Assembly: GCF_007856155.1 (NCBI RefSeq) | Contig: NZ_CP042266.1 | Location: 434,001 to 498,000, forward strand | DNA length: 64,000 nt | Direction: 5' to 3' | DNA from: Streptomyces qinzhouensis | Lineage (GTDB): Bacteria > Actinomycetota > Actinomycetes > Streptomycetales > Streptomycetaceae | Shown: positions 1-10,200 of the stretch, in pieces | Numbering within the stretch: the stretch's first letter is position 1 | How the letters are laid out: each line of letters starts with the position of its first letter | Made by a program: the position numbers and the translations under genes | The notes under the pieces: model-generated | What the model was told of the DNA's origin: nothing | Seen by the model: only the letters and a program-made list of their open reading frames with translations | The model's database searches: none

Positions 1-682
1 CCGCGAGTTTGCCGTGGAATCCGCCGGTGAGGGCGAGGAAGAGCGGCGGGCGGCGCAGCGCGCGGGCGTGGTGTGCGCCGAGCGACCCGATCAGCGCGCC
101 GGCGGCCACCTCGGGGGCGGCGTCCGGGGCGAGACCGCCGAGGTGGCCGCGCAGGCGCCGGCTCAGTACGGCGGACCCGTCGCGTACGGCGTCGGCCGTG
201 CTGTGCAGGCGGGCCGTGAGCTCGCCCGCCAGGGCGGTCAGCCGCTGTACCCGCTCCAGTTCGGCGTGTTTCAGCGCGGCTTCGACGGCTTCGGCTCCGC
301 TGTTCGCGAAGATCGCGGAGTAGCCGCCGGGGGGCGCGTCGGGCACTCCGGCGAACTCGCGGCGCAGGATCTCGTTGAGTCGCGCGGCGACCTGATGAGC
401 CTGGCTGCGCAGCGAGAACTGGGCGTGCACGGGGGTCTGTCCGTCCAGGAGCTGCCGCATCCGGGCGGTGACGGCGGGATGGTGGTGGCCCAGCAGCAGT
501 GAGCCGAATCCGCCGACGAAATCGGTGACGGCCCGCTCGGTGCCGTGGTCGTCCGTGTAGTACAGCGTGTCGCCCCGGGCCCGGGTGTACTCCACGTCGA
601 GGCACCAGGCGGAGAGCATGTCCTCCAGGAACCGCTCGGCGTACTTCGCCGGCCCGGTCGGAGCGATGTCGGTCGTATCCAT
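1..682 (-). CDS. Class III PLP-dependent aminotransferase, N-terminal part (runs off the window)
   Basis: About 227 codons read leftward from ATG at 682-680 with no stop before the edge. A GAGG stretch six to eight bases upstream (GAGGACGCC then ATG) supports this start. The reading shows the class III aminotransferase N-terminal pattern: a short helix, a 'DFVGGFGSLLLGHHHP' stretch, a substrate-pocket region and 'IFANSGAEAVEAALKHA', the SGxEAxExAxK signature. It ends at 'TGGFHGK', which leads towards the cofactor site; the catalytic lysine lies outside the window. It is divergent from the PKS genes. Because the PKS ends in a reductase, the likely role is transamination of the released aldehyde to an amine, as for the aminotransferases of the coelimycin and streptazone type pathways. 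That role is inference; family membership is well supported. Confidence 0.9.
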   Translation of the reverse strand, partial: MDTTDIAPTGPAKYAERFLEDMLSAWCLDVEYTRARGDTLYYTDDHGTERAVTDFVGGFGSLLLGHHHPAVTARMRQLLDGQTPVHAQFSLRSQAHQVAARLNEILRREFAGVPDAPPGGYSAIFANSGAEAVEAALKHAELERVQRLTALAGELTARLHSTADAVRDGSAVLSRRLRGHLGGLAPDAAPEVAAGALIGSLGAHHARALRRPPLFLALTGGFHGKLA

Positions 683-751
683 GGCGTCCTCGCATCTCGG
701 GTGAGGGGGGATGGCCGGTACGGCCCGGAGGGCCCCGGGCGCTGTGCGACA

Positions 752-799
752 GGGCGCCGGGAGTACCCCGTCCGGTGCGACGGGGTACTCCCGGCGCCC
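752..799. repeat. Perfect 19-bp inverted repeat with 10-nt loop
   Basis: The arms at 752-770 and 781-799 are exact reverse complements around the loop TCCGGTGCGA. The stem is GC-rich with no T-run on either side, so it is a poor intrinsic terminator by the classical rule. Its position about 70-115 bases upstream of the aminotransferase start fits an operator or an mRNA leader hairpin. Confidence 0.85.
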
Positions 800-821
800 C
801 GGCCGGGCGGGGAGGCGACCC

Positions 822-853
822 GGTGTCCCGGTGTCTTGGTGTCTTGGTGTCCC
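822..853. repeat. Four tandem 8-bp units (GGTGTCYY)
   Basis: The units are GGTGTCCC, GGTGTCTT, GGTGTCTT, GGTGTCCC, back to back. Short direct repeats near pathway promoters are typical of SARP binding sites, but SARP sites are normally 11 or 22 bp apart; 8-bp spacing does not match, so function is open. Confidence 0.8.
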
Positions 854-943
854 GGGGGCCGCCTCCTGGCCCGTTCCCGGCCCGTTCCGGCAACAGCCAC
901 GCTAGGAGCGGTGGGCGGAGCGGGAGGTCACTCGGTGGTCTCC

Positions 944-983
944 GTCCGGTCTCCGGGTACCGGATGACGGTTGGAGACCGGAC
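944..983. repeat. 11-bp inverted repeat with 18-bp spacer
   Basis: The arm GTCCGGTCTCC at 944-954 pairs exactly with GGAGACCGGAC at 973-983. The spacing and position upstream of the PKS gene would suit a dimeric regulator, for example a TetR or GntR type. No such regulator gene is seen next to it in this window. Confidence 0.75.
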
Positions 984-1285
984 CGTTCCCGGGAGTCGCC
1001 GCGGGCCTGCCTATGCTCGGTGCTCCGGCGGTTCGGCCCGCCCCCGGCCGGGGGTCCCCCGTCCGGGAACGTCATCTCCCCGGGCGCCGTCGCTCCGGGG
1101 CGGGCCGGACCCCGTCGGGCGGACGGGCCCTTGAGGACCCGCCCCGGGCCCGTTCCCCCTCATTCGTTCGCCGGGTGGAACAGGGCTGCCCGCCGGGCGC
1201 CCGGGCCGCGGCCCGGGCGTCCGAGCGAAACGCCGTGTCCGTACGCGAGGCGTCCCCGGCCACCGAAGACCCTGGAGTGGAAGCG

Positions 1286-4200
1286 ATGAAGCGCACCCCG
1301 ATCCATGAGGCCGCGAACGCCGGCCGTGAGAATCCCCCGGACGGACCCGGTGCGGTGGAGCCGCTCGCCGTCGTGGGAGTGTCGTGCCGGCTGGCCGGAG
1401 CACCGGACCCCGAAGCGCTGTGGCGGCTGCTGCGGGAGGGACGCAGCGCGGTGTCGGCGCCACCCGCCGGGCATCCCGGTGCCCCCGCCGACGGACATCC
1501 GGGCGGCTATCTGGACCGTGTCGACACCTTTGACGCCGAGTTCTTCGGTATCTCCCCGCGTGAGGCCGCGCAGCTGGATCCGCAGCAGCGGCTGATGCTG
1601 GAACTGGCCTGGGAGGCTCTGGAGAACGCCGGAATCGACCCCGGCTCGCTGCGGGAGAGCAGGACGGGTGTGTTCGCCGGTGCGATGGGGGACGACTGGG
1701 CGGCCGGGCTCGCCCGCCGGGGCGATCTCACCGGGGTCGGCGACCGGTTCGCGCTGACGGGCCGCAGCCGCGGGCTCATCGCCAACCGGGTCTCGTGGAC
1801 CCTGGGGCTGCGCGGCCCCAGTATGACGGTCGACACCGGTCAGTCCTCGTCGCTGACGGCGCTTCACCTCGCCGGTGTCAGCCTGCTGTCGGGGGAGTCG
1901 GACCTGGCCCTGGCGGGCGGGGTGAATCTGCTGCTCGACCCGGCCGGGACCGCCGCCGTCGCCGCGTTCGGGGCGCTGTCCCCCGATGGGCTCTGCCATA
2001 CCTTCGACGCCCGGGCCAACGGTTACACCCGGGGTGAGGGCGGCGCCGTCGTGGCGCTGAAGACCCTGAGCCGGGCGCTGGCCGACGGTGACACCGTACG
2101 CTGTCTCGTCCTCGGCAGCGCCGTCAACAACGACGGCGGCGGCCCGTCGCTGACCACCCCCCGCGCCGAGGCACAGCGCGAGGTGATCGAACGGGCGCTG
2201 AGCCGGGCGGGCGTCCGGCCGGCCGATGTGGGGTACGTGGAGCTGCACGGCACCGGCACCCCGGTCGGCGATCCGGTGGAGGCCGAGGCGCTGGGCGCGG
2301 CGCTGGGCGGCGTACGGCCGCCGGACGCCCCGCTCCCGGTGGGCTCGGTGAAGACCAACGTCGGACATCTGGAAGGCGCGGCGGGCATCACCGGATTCCT
2401 CAAGACGGTGCTCTGCCTCCAGCACGGCGAACTGCCGCCCACCCTCAACCACACCACGGCGCACCCCGCGCTGCGGCTGGCCGAGGCCCGTCTGCGGGTG
2501 CACACCGCGCTGACCCCGTGGCCGCGGACCGGGGTCCGGCGGATCGCCGGTGTCAGTTCGTTCGGCATGGGCGGCACCAATGGGCATATCGTGCTCGCCG
2601 AGGCCCCGCCCGCCGAACCGGCGGGGGCGGACGGTACACCGGCGGGGGCGGATGGTACACCGGCGGGGCGCGGGGAGAGCGACCGGCCGTTCGGCTTCGT
2701 GCTGTCGGCCCGCGACCCGGAGGCGCTCCGTGCCCAGGCCCATCGCCTGGGCGGCCATCTGCGGGCCCGTCCCGGGGTCTCGCCGGCCTCGGTCGCGACC
2801 TCGCTGGCCCTGACCCGTACCCGCTTCCCGTGGCGCGCCGTGGTGACGGCGTCCGGACGTCCGGAGCTGCTGGACCGGCTGGCGGCCTTCGCCGCCGGGC
2901 GGACCGCCGACGGGACCGTCGTGGGTGAGGCGGCGGAGTCCGCCGGGCGGGTCGCGGTGCTCTTCACCGGCCAGGGTGCGCAGCGGCCGGGCGCCGGCCG
3001 TGGGCTCGCCCGGATCGCTCCGGTCTTCTCCTCGGTCCTGGCGGAGGTGTGTGCGGAGTTCGACCCGCTGCTCGGCCTTCCGCTGGACCGGGTGCTCCGG
3101 CCCGGTACGGGCGACGAGGAGGCGGCCGGGCTGATCCACCGCACCGAGTACACCCAGCCCGCGCTGTTCGCCCTGGAGGTCGCCCAGTACCGGCAGTTGT
3201 GGGCGTGGGGGCTGCGCCCGCGGGCTCTGCTCGGTCATTCCATCGGCGAACTGGCGGCGGCGCATGTGGCCGGGGTGCTGTCCCTGCCGGACGCCGCCGC
3301 GCTGGTCGCCGCGCGCGGCAGGCTGATGCAGGCGCTGCCGGCCGGTGGTTCCATGGCCGCTCTCGCCTGCACCGAGGAGGAGATCCTCGCCGAGCTCGCC
3401 GGTCAGGAGGAGGTGATCGGACTCGCCGCGGTCAACGGACCGTCCTCCGTCGTGGTCTCCGGTGACACCGCGGCCGTGGACGCCCTGGTGAACCGGGTGC
3501 GCGCCCGGGGTACGAGGACCTCACGGCTCCGGGTCGGCCATGCCTTCCACTCGCACCGTATGGACCCCGTGCTGGGCGAGTTCACCCGCATCGCCCGGAC
3601 CCTGACGTACCACCGGCCCACCCTGCCGGTGATCTCCAATGTGACCGGTGACTTCGCCGACCCCGGGGAGATCGCCACGGCGGAGTACTGGGCGCGTCAG
3701 CTACGGGGCACGGTCCGCTTCCACGACGGGGTGCGGCGGCTCGACGCGGCGGGTCTGACCGACTATGTGGAGGTGGGCCCCGACGCTGTGCTGAGCGCCG
3801 CCGCGCGGGAGTCCGTCGCCTCGCCGCCGGACCGGAGTTTCGTCTCACTGCTGCGCTCCGGGCGGCCGGAGGAGCGTACGGCGCTGAACGCCGCGGCGGT
3901 GCTCTACGCCCGGGGCGTCGAGCTGGACCCCCGGGCCCTGACCGGTCCGTACGGGCCTCGGGTCGAGCTGCCCACCTATCCGTTCCGGCGGGTACGCCAC
4001 TGGCCGGCCGAGACCCCCGGGCCCGCCCCCGCCCCCGTACGGACGGATCCGGACGAGGTGACCGCGGACGTCACCGCGGACGTCACCGCGGAGGTCACCG
4101 CGGACGTGACCGCGGACGTGACCGCGGAGGTCACCGCGGCGGCGGACCCGTCGCCGCCCGTGGCGCCCGAAGGGCGTACCGCGCTGCCCGTCCGCGGCGC

Positions 4201-7200
4201 CGAGGAGCGGGCGGACACCGTACTGCGGGAGGTGCGCGAGCATACGGCGGCCGTACTCGGGCACGGCTCCGCCGACTCCGTGAAGCCGGCCGTCCCCTTC
4301 CGTGAGCAGGGTCTGGACTCGCTGGGCGCGGTGGAGTTGCGCGACCGGCTCGGCTCCGCGCTGGACCTGCGGCTGCCGCAGTCCCTGGTCTTCGACCATC
4401 CGACGCCGCTGGCGGCGGCGCGTCATCTCGCCGGGCTGCTGGAGGGTGCCGAGCCGGGAGCGGCACCGGCGGGCACGGACCCGGGAGCCGCACCGGCGGG
4501 CCGGGCCGCGGCGCGGGCGGCGGACGAGGATCCGATCGTGGTCGTGGGCATGGCCTGCCGCTATCCCGGCGGGGTGCGCTCACCCGAGGATCTGTGGCGG
4601 CTGGTCGCCGAGGGGCGCGACGCGATCGGCGACTTCCCGCAGGACCGCGGCTGGGACCTGGGTCCGGCCGGTACGGGTCCGGTACCGGTCCGCCACGGCG
4701 GATTCCTGGAAGGCGCCATGGATTTCGACGCCGCCTTCTTCGGGATCAGTCCGCGCGAGGCGCGGGCCATGGATCCGCAGCAGCGGCTGCTGCTGGAACT
4801 GGCGTGGGAGTGCCTGGAACACGCCGGGGTACCGGCCGCCGCGCTCCGCGGCGGCCCGGTCGGTGTCTTCGCCGGTGCGACCCATCAGGAGTACGGACCC
4901 CGCTTCACCGCGGCCGACGAGGCCGCCGGGTATCTCTTCACCGGCACCACGCCCAGTGTCGCCTCGGGCCGGATCGCGTACACCCTGGGGCTGCACGGTC
5001 CCGCCCTGACGGTGGACACGGCCTGCTCGTCGTCGCTGGTCGCGCTCCATCTGGCCTGCCGGGCGCTGCGCGCGGGCGACTGCGAAGCGGCCCTCGCGGG
5101 CGGCGTGACCGTGATGGCGGAGCCGGGTCTGTTCGCCGAGTTCGGGCGGCTCGGCGGGTTGTCGGCGGACGGGCGGTGCCGGGCCTTCGGCGCCGACGCC
5201 GACGGCACCGGCTGGGCCGAAGGCGCCGGACTCGTCCTCCTCGAACGCCTCTCCACCGCCCGAACCAAAGGCCACACCATCCACGCCGTCATCCGCGGCT
5301 CCGCCATCAACTCCGACGGCACCTCCAACGGACTCACCGCCCCCAACGGACAAGCCCAACAACACGTCATCCACGCCGCCCTCAACGACGCCCACCTCAC
5401 CACCAACGACATCGACGCCGTCGAAGCACACGGCACCGGAACCCGACTCGGCGACCCCGTCGAAGCCAACGCCCTCCTCACCACCTACGGACAACACCGC
5501 ACCCCCCACAACCCCCTCCACCTCGGCTCCATCAAATCCAACATCGGCCACACCCAAGCCGCGGCAGGCATCGCCGGACTCATCAAAATGATCACCGCAC
5601 TCCACCACCACACCCTCCCCCCAACCCTCCACACCCAACACCCCACCCCCTACACCGACTGGACCACCGGCCACATCAACCTCCTCACCCAACCCCACCC
5701 CTGGCCCCCCACCACCCACCCACGCCGCGCAGCCATCTCCTCCTTCGGCATCAGCGGCACCAACGCACACCTCATCATCGAAGAACCCCCCACCACACCG
5801 GCCGAGTACCCGGAGGAGGCGGCCGGCCCCTGGCCGTATCCGCTGTCCGCCCGTACCCCCGAGGCACTGCGCGGCCAGGCGTCGGCTCTTCTGGACCACC
5901 TGGACCATCCGGACCGACGGGGGGAGAGCCACGGCCGGGACCTGGCGTACTCCCTGACGACCACCCGGACGGCGTTCGAACACCGGGCCGTCGTCGTCGC
6001 CGGGGACCCCGCCGAACTGCGGGCCGGGCTGGTCGCGATCGCCGAAGGGGCGGCGAACGCCCCGGGGGTGGTCCGGGCCGCCACCGAGGCCGAGGGCCGC
6101 ACCGTGTTCGTCTTCCCCGGACACGGGTCCCAGTGGCCGGGTATGGCCAGGCAACTCCTGCGGGAATCACCCGAGTTCGCCGAGCGGCTGCGGGAGTGCG
6201 CCGCCGCCGTGGACGCGCTCACCGACTGGTCGCTGCTGGACGTCCTGCACGAGGTCCCCGGCGCCCCTCCCACGGAACGGCTGGACGTCGCCCAGCCCCT
6301 GCTGTTCGCCGTCATGGTGTCGCTGGCACAGCTGTGGACCACCACCGGCGGGGTGCGCCCGGATGCCGTGGTGGGGCACTCCCAGGGGGAGATCGCCGCG
6401 GCCTGTGTGGCGGGGGTGCTCACCCTGGAGGAAGCGGCGCGGGTCGTCGTCGCCCGCAGCCGGCTCTTCACCCGGATGCCCTCCCCCGGCTCCATGGCCT
6501 CCGTGGCCCTTCCCGTCGACGCGGTCCGGGAGCGGATCGCCGCGCTCGGTGACACGGTGGAGGTCTCCGGTATCAACAGCCCCACGGCCACCACCGTCGC
6601 GGGGAACGGCGGGGAGGTGGCGGCCTTTGTGGCCGCCTGCGAGGCCGACGGTATCCGGGCCCGGGTCGTGGTCACGGGTGTCGCCTCGCACTGTGCGCTG
6701 ATGGATCCGCTGTACGGACCGCTCCTGGCCGAACTGGGCACACTGCACCCCGGGAAGGGCGAGATCCCGCTCTGCTCCTCGGTCACCGGGGAGGTCGTCG
6801 ACGGCCGGACCATGGACGCCGAGTACTGGTTCCGCAATGTGCGCCGGCCCGTCGACTTCCTCGGAGCGACCCGGACCCTGCTGCGCACCGGCCACCGGGC
6901 GTTCCTGGAGATGAGTCCGCACCCCCTGCTGACGTCGAGTGTGCTGACGACGGCCGAGGAGGACGACGTCCGGGCGACCGCCGTCGGGACCCTGCGGCGG
7001 CAGGAGGACGGGCTGCGCCGCTTTCTGCTCTCCCTCGCCGAAGCGCACTGCCGGGACGTACGGTCCGATCCCGCCGCGGTGTTCGGGGGCCGCGGCGGCC
7101 GCCGGGTCTCCCTGCCGGTCTACGCCTTCCAGCGGGAGCGGCACCGGCCGGCGCCCGGGTCCGCCGATCTCGCCGGGGCCGGCGCCGATGCCGCCCGGCA

Positions 7201-10200
7201 CCCGCTGCTGGGCGCGGTCGTCCCGCTGCCCGACGGCGGGGCGCTGCTGACCGGAAGGCTGTCACCGGCGGTCCTGCCCTGGCTCCGCGACCACGCCGGA
7301 CCGCAGGCGCCGCTGTTTCCCGGCGCCGCCTTCGCCGAGCTGGCCCTGCGCGCCGGTGAGGCCGTGGACTGCGGGCGGCTGCACGAACTCGTCCTGGAAC
7401 AGCCGCTGGTCTTCGCCGCCACGGACTCGGACGCGGTCGCACTCCAGGTCTCGGTGGGGCCCGCGGACGAGGACGGCTGCCGCGAGGTGGCCGTGCACAG
7501 CCGGCCCGGCCATCGCGACGGGGCGGCGGAACAGCTGTGGACCCGGCATGCCTCGGGTGTGCTGGCGCCCGGGGCGGACGAGGCCGCCGGGCCCGAAGCG
7601 GCCGTCTCCTGGCCGCCGCCCGGAGCCGTCCCCGTACCGCTGGAAGACTTCTATCCCCGGTGGGCGGCGCGCGGACACCGGTACGGTCCCGCTTTCCGCG
7701 GACTGCGCGCGGCCTGGCGCGACGGCGACGAGTACTGGGCCGAGATCGCCCTGGACGGCGACCGGGTGGCGGAGGCCGCCCGCTACGCCGTCCACCCGGC
7801 CCTGCTCGACGCGGCGCTGCACGCCGCTCTGCTGGCCCGGGGCGAGGCCGAGGGCGGCACCGAGATGCTGTTGCCCTTCGTCTGGAGCGGGGTGTCCGTC
7901 TTCGCCGGCGGCGCGGCCGGAGCCCGGGTCCATGTGGTGCCGCGCGGCGACAGCACCGTGTCCGTGCGCCTCAGCGACGGATCGGGCGCCCCGCTGGCCG
8001 TGGTGGAGTCGCTGACCTGGCGTCCGATGGCCGGTGCCGCGCTCGCCGCCTCGGCGCCCGCGGTACGCGACGCGCTCTTCCGCGTCGAGTGGCGCACCCT
8101 CCCGGCGGCCCGGCCGGGGGACACCGACCGCGATCGGCCGGACGGCCCGGACGGCCCCGGGACGGCCGTCCTGGACGCGGCGGCGCTCGGCTCCGGAACG
8201 GCCGTACTGGAACGGGTACGCGCCCGGCTCGCCGACGAACGGTCCGCGGCGGAGCGGCTGGTGGTGGTCACCCGTGGGGCGGTGGGCGTGCATGCCGGGG
8301 ACCCGGTGCCGGGGCTCGGCCATGCCGAGGTCTGGGGCCTGATCCGGAGCGCCCAGAGCGAATACCCCGACCGCTTCGTCCTGCTCGATACGGAACCCGG
8401 CGCCGATGAGCGGACCGTGGCCGCCGCCGTACGCGCCGCGACGGCCGGCGGCGAGGCCCAGCTGGCCCTGCGGGACGGCCTGCTGTACGCGCCCCGGCTG
8501 ACCCGGGCCCACGCCGGCCCGCCGCGCCGGCTGTCCGGGGCCGGGACCGTCCTGGTCACCGGTGGCACCGGCACGGTGGGCGGACTCCTCGCCCGACGGC
8601 TCGTCACCGACCACGGGGTGCGCCATCTGCTGCTGGTGAGCCGCCGCGGCGGCCGGGCCCCCGGGGCCGGCGCGCTGCGCGAGGAGCTCCGCGCGCTCGG
8701 CGCCCGGGTGACCATCCGGGCCTGCGACATCACCGACCGGGCCGCGCTGCGCGGGCTGCTGGCCGGGGTGGACCGGAGGCGGCCGCTGACCGGGATCGTG
8801 CACACCGCCGCCGTCCTCGACGACGGCGTCCTGACCTCGCTCACCCCCGAGCGGCTGACCCGGGTGATGCGCCCGAAGGCGGAGGCCGCGCTCGCCCTGC
8901 ACGAGGAGACCGCCGGTCTCGATCTGGAGCTGTTCGTCCTGCTGTCGTCCGTGATGGGGGTGCTCGGCGGTGCCGGTCAGGCCAACTACGCCGCCGCCAA
9001 CAGTCTGCTGGACGCGCTGGCGCACCACCGGGTGGCCCGTGGCCTGCCCGCCCTCTCACTCGCCTGGGGGCTGTGGGAGCAGCGGAGCGGGCTGACCGAA
9101 CTGCCCGCCGCCGACCGGGAGAGGCTGCGCCGGACCGGGATCCTGCCGCTGGCCACCGCGGACGCCCTGGACCTCTTCAGCGCCGCGCTCGGCAGCCGGG
9201 AGGCGCTGCTCGTCCCCGCCCGGCTGGACCTCAGCCGGGCCCGCCGCTCCCCCGGTGCCTCGGCGCTGCTGCGCGCCGCGGGCCGCCCGGTCGTCCGGCG
9301 GTCCGCCGGGGCGGACCCGGGCGGGAGTCCGGAGTTCGCCGCCCGTACCGCTGTGTTGTCCGCCGGTGAGCGGAGCCGGGTCCTGCTGGATCTGGTACGC
9401 GGGCATACGGCGGCCGTCCTCGGACACGCCGACGACGCGTCGGTGCCCGGCGACCGGACCTTCCGCGATCTCGGCTTCGACTCGCTGATGTCGGTGGAAC
9501 TGCGCAACCGGGTGGCCACCGCCACCGGGCTCCGGCTCCCCACCACCTTGATGTTCGAGCATCCGACGCCGTTGGCGGCGGCGCGTCATCTCGCCGGGAT
9601 GCTGGGGGGTGCCGAGCCGGGCGCGAACCCGGGAGCGGCGTCGGCGGCCCGGGCGGTGGCGCGGGCGGCGGACGAGGATCCGATCGTGGTCGTGGGCATG
9701 GCCTGCCGTTTCCCCGGCGGGGTGCGCTCGCCGGAGGATCTGTGGCGGCTGGTCGCCGAGGGGCGCGAGGCGATCGGCGACTTCCCCCGGGACCGCGGCT
9801 GGGACCTCGACACGCTGTTCGGCACGGACGGCGGGCCGGGGAGCAGCGGCACCCGGCAGGGCGGATTCCTGTACGACGCGGGCGACTTCGACGCCGATCT
9901 GTTCGGTATCGGCCCGAACGAGGCACTGGCCATGGATCCGCAGCAGCGGCTGCTGCTGGAACTGGCGTGGGAGTGCCTGGAGCGGGCCGGGGTACCGGCC
10001 GCCGCACTCCGCGGCAGCTCAACGGGGGTGTTCACCGGCATCGTCAACCACGACTACGCCCAGGGTGTCACGGCGCTGCCGGACGCGGTGGCGGACCATC
10101 GGCTCACGGGTGGTTCGCACAGTGTCGCCTCGGGCCGGATCGCCTACACCCTGGGGCTGCACGGCCCGGCCCTCTCGGTGGACACGGCCTGCTCGTCTTC

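Larger units (their letters stand above)
683..1285. promoter_or_regulatory. Divergent control region between aminotransferase and PKS
   Basis: This 603-bp gap lies between two diverging starts and must hold both promoters. I see no convincing ORF of its own; the PKS reading frame stays open back to 971, but the best ribosome site is just before 1286. It contains three ordered repeat structures: a perfect 19-bp inverted repeat, a four-unit 8-bp tandem repeat and an 11-bp inverted repeat. These are plausible operator or structure elements for the SARP-type regulators encoded downstream. I could not identify a clear -10/-35 pair. Confidence 0.6.

Noticed and set aside
822..853. CRISPR-like array from the short tandem repeats
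   Set aside because: Units are 8 bp and contiguous with no spacers; no cas genes in the window.
971..1285. Upstream start for the first PKS at 971
   Set aside because: The residues are Arg/Pro/Gly noise without homology, and the ribosome site GGAG lies before 1286.
4580..6154. Long minus-strand Gly/Val-rich open frames opposite the KS patch (also 10019-13057)
   Set aside because: They are shadows of the PKS frame created by the patch's codon bias; no family-like sequence or ribosome site.
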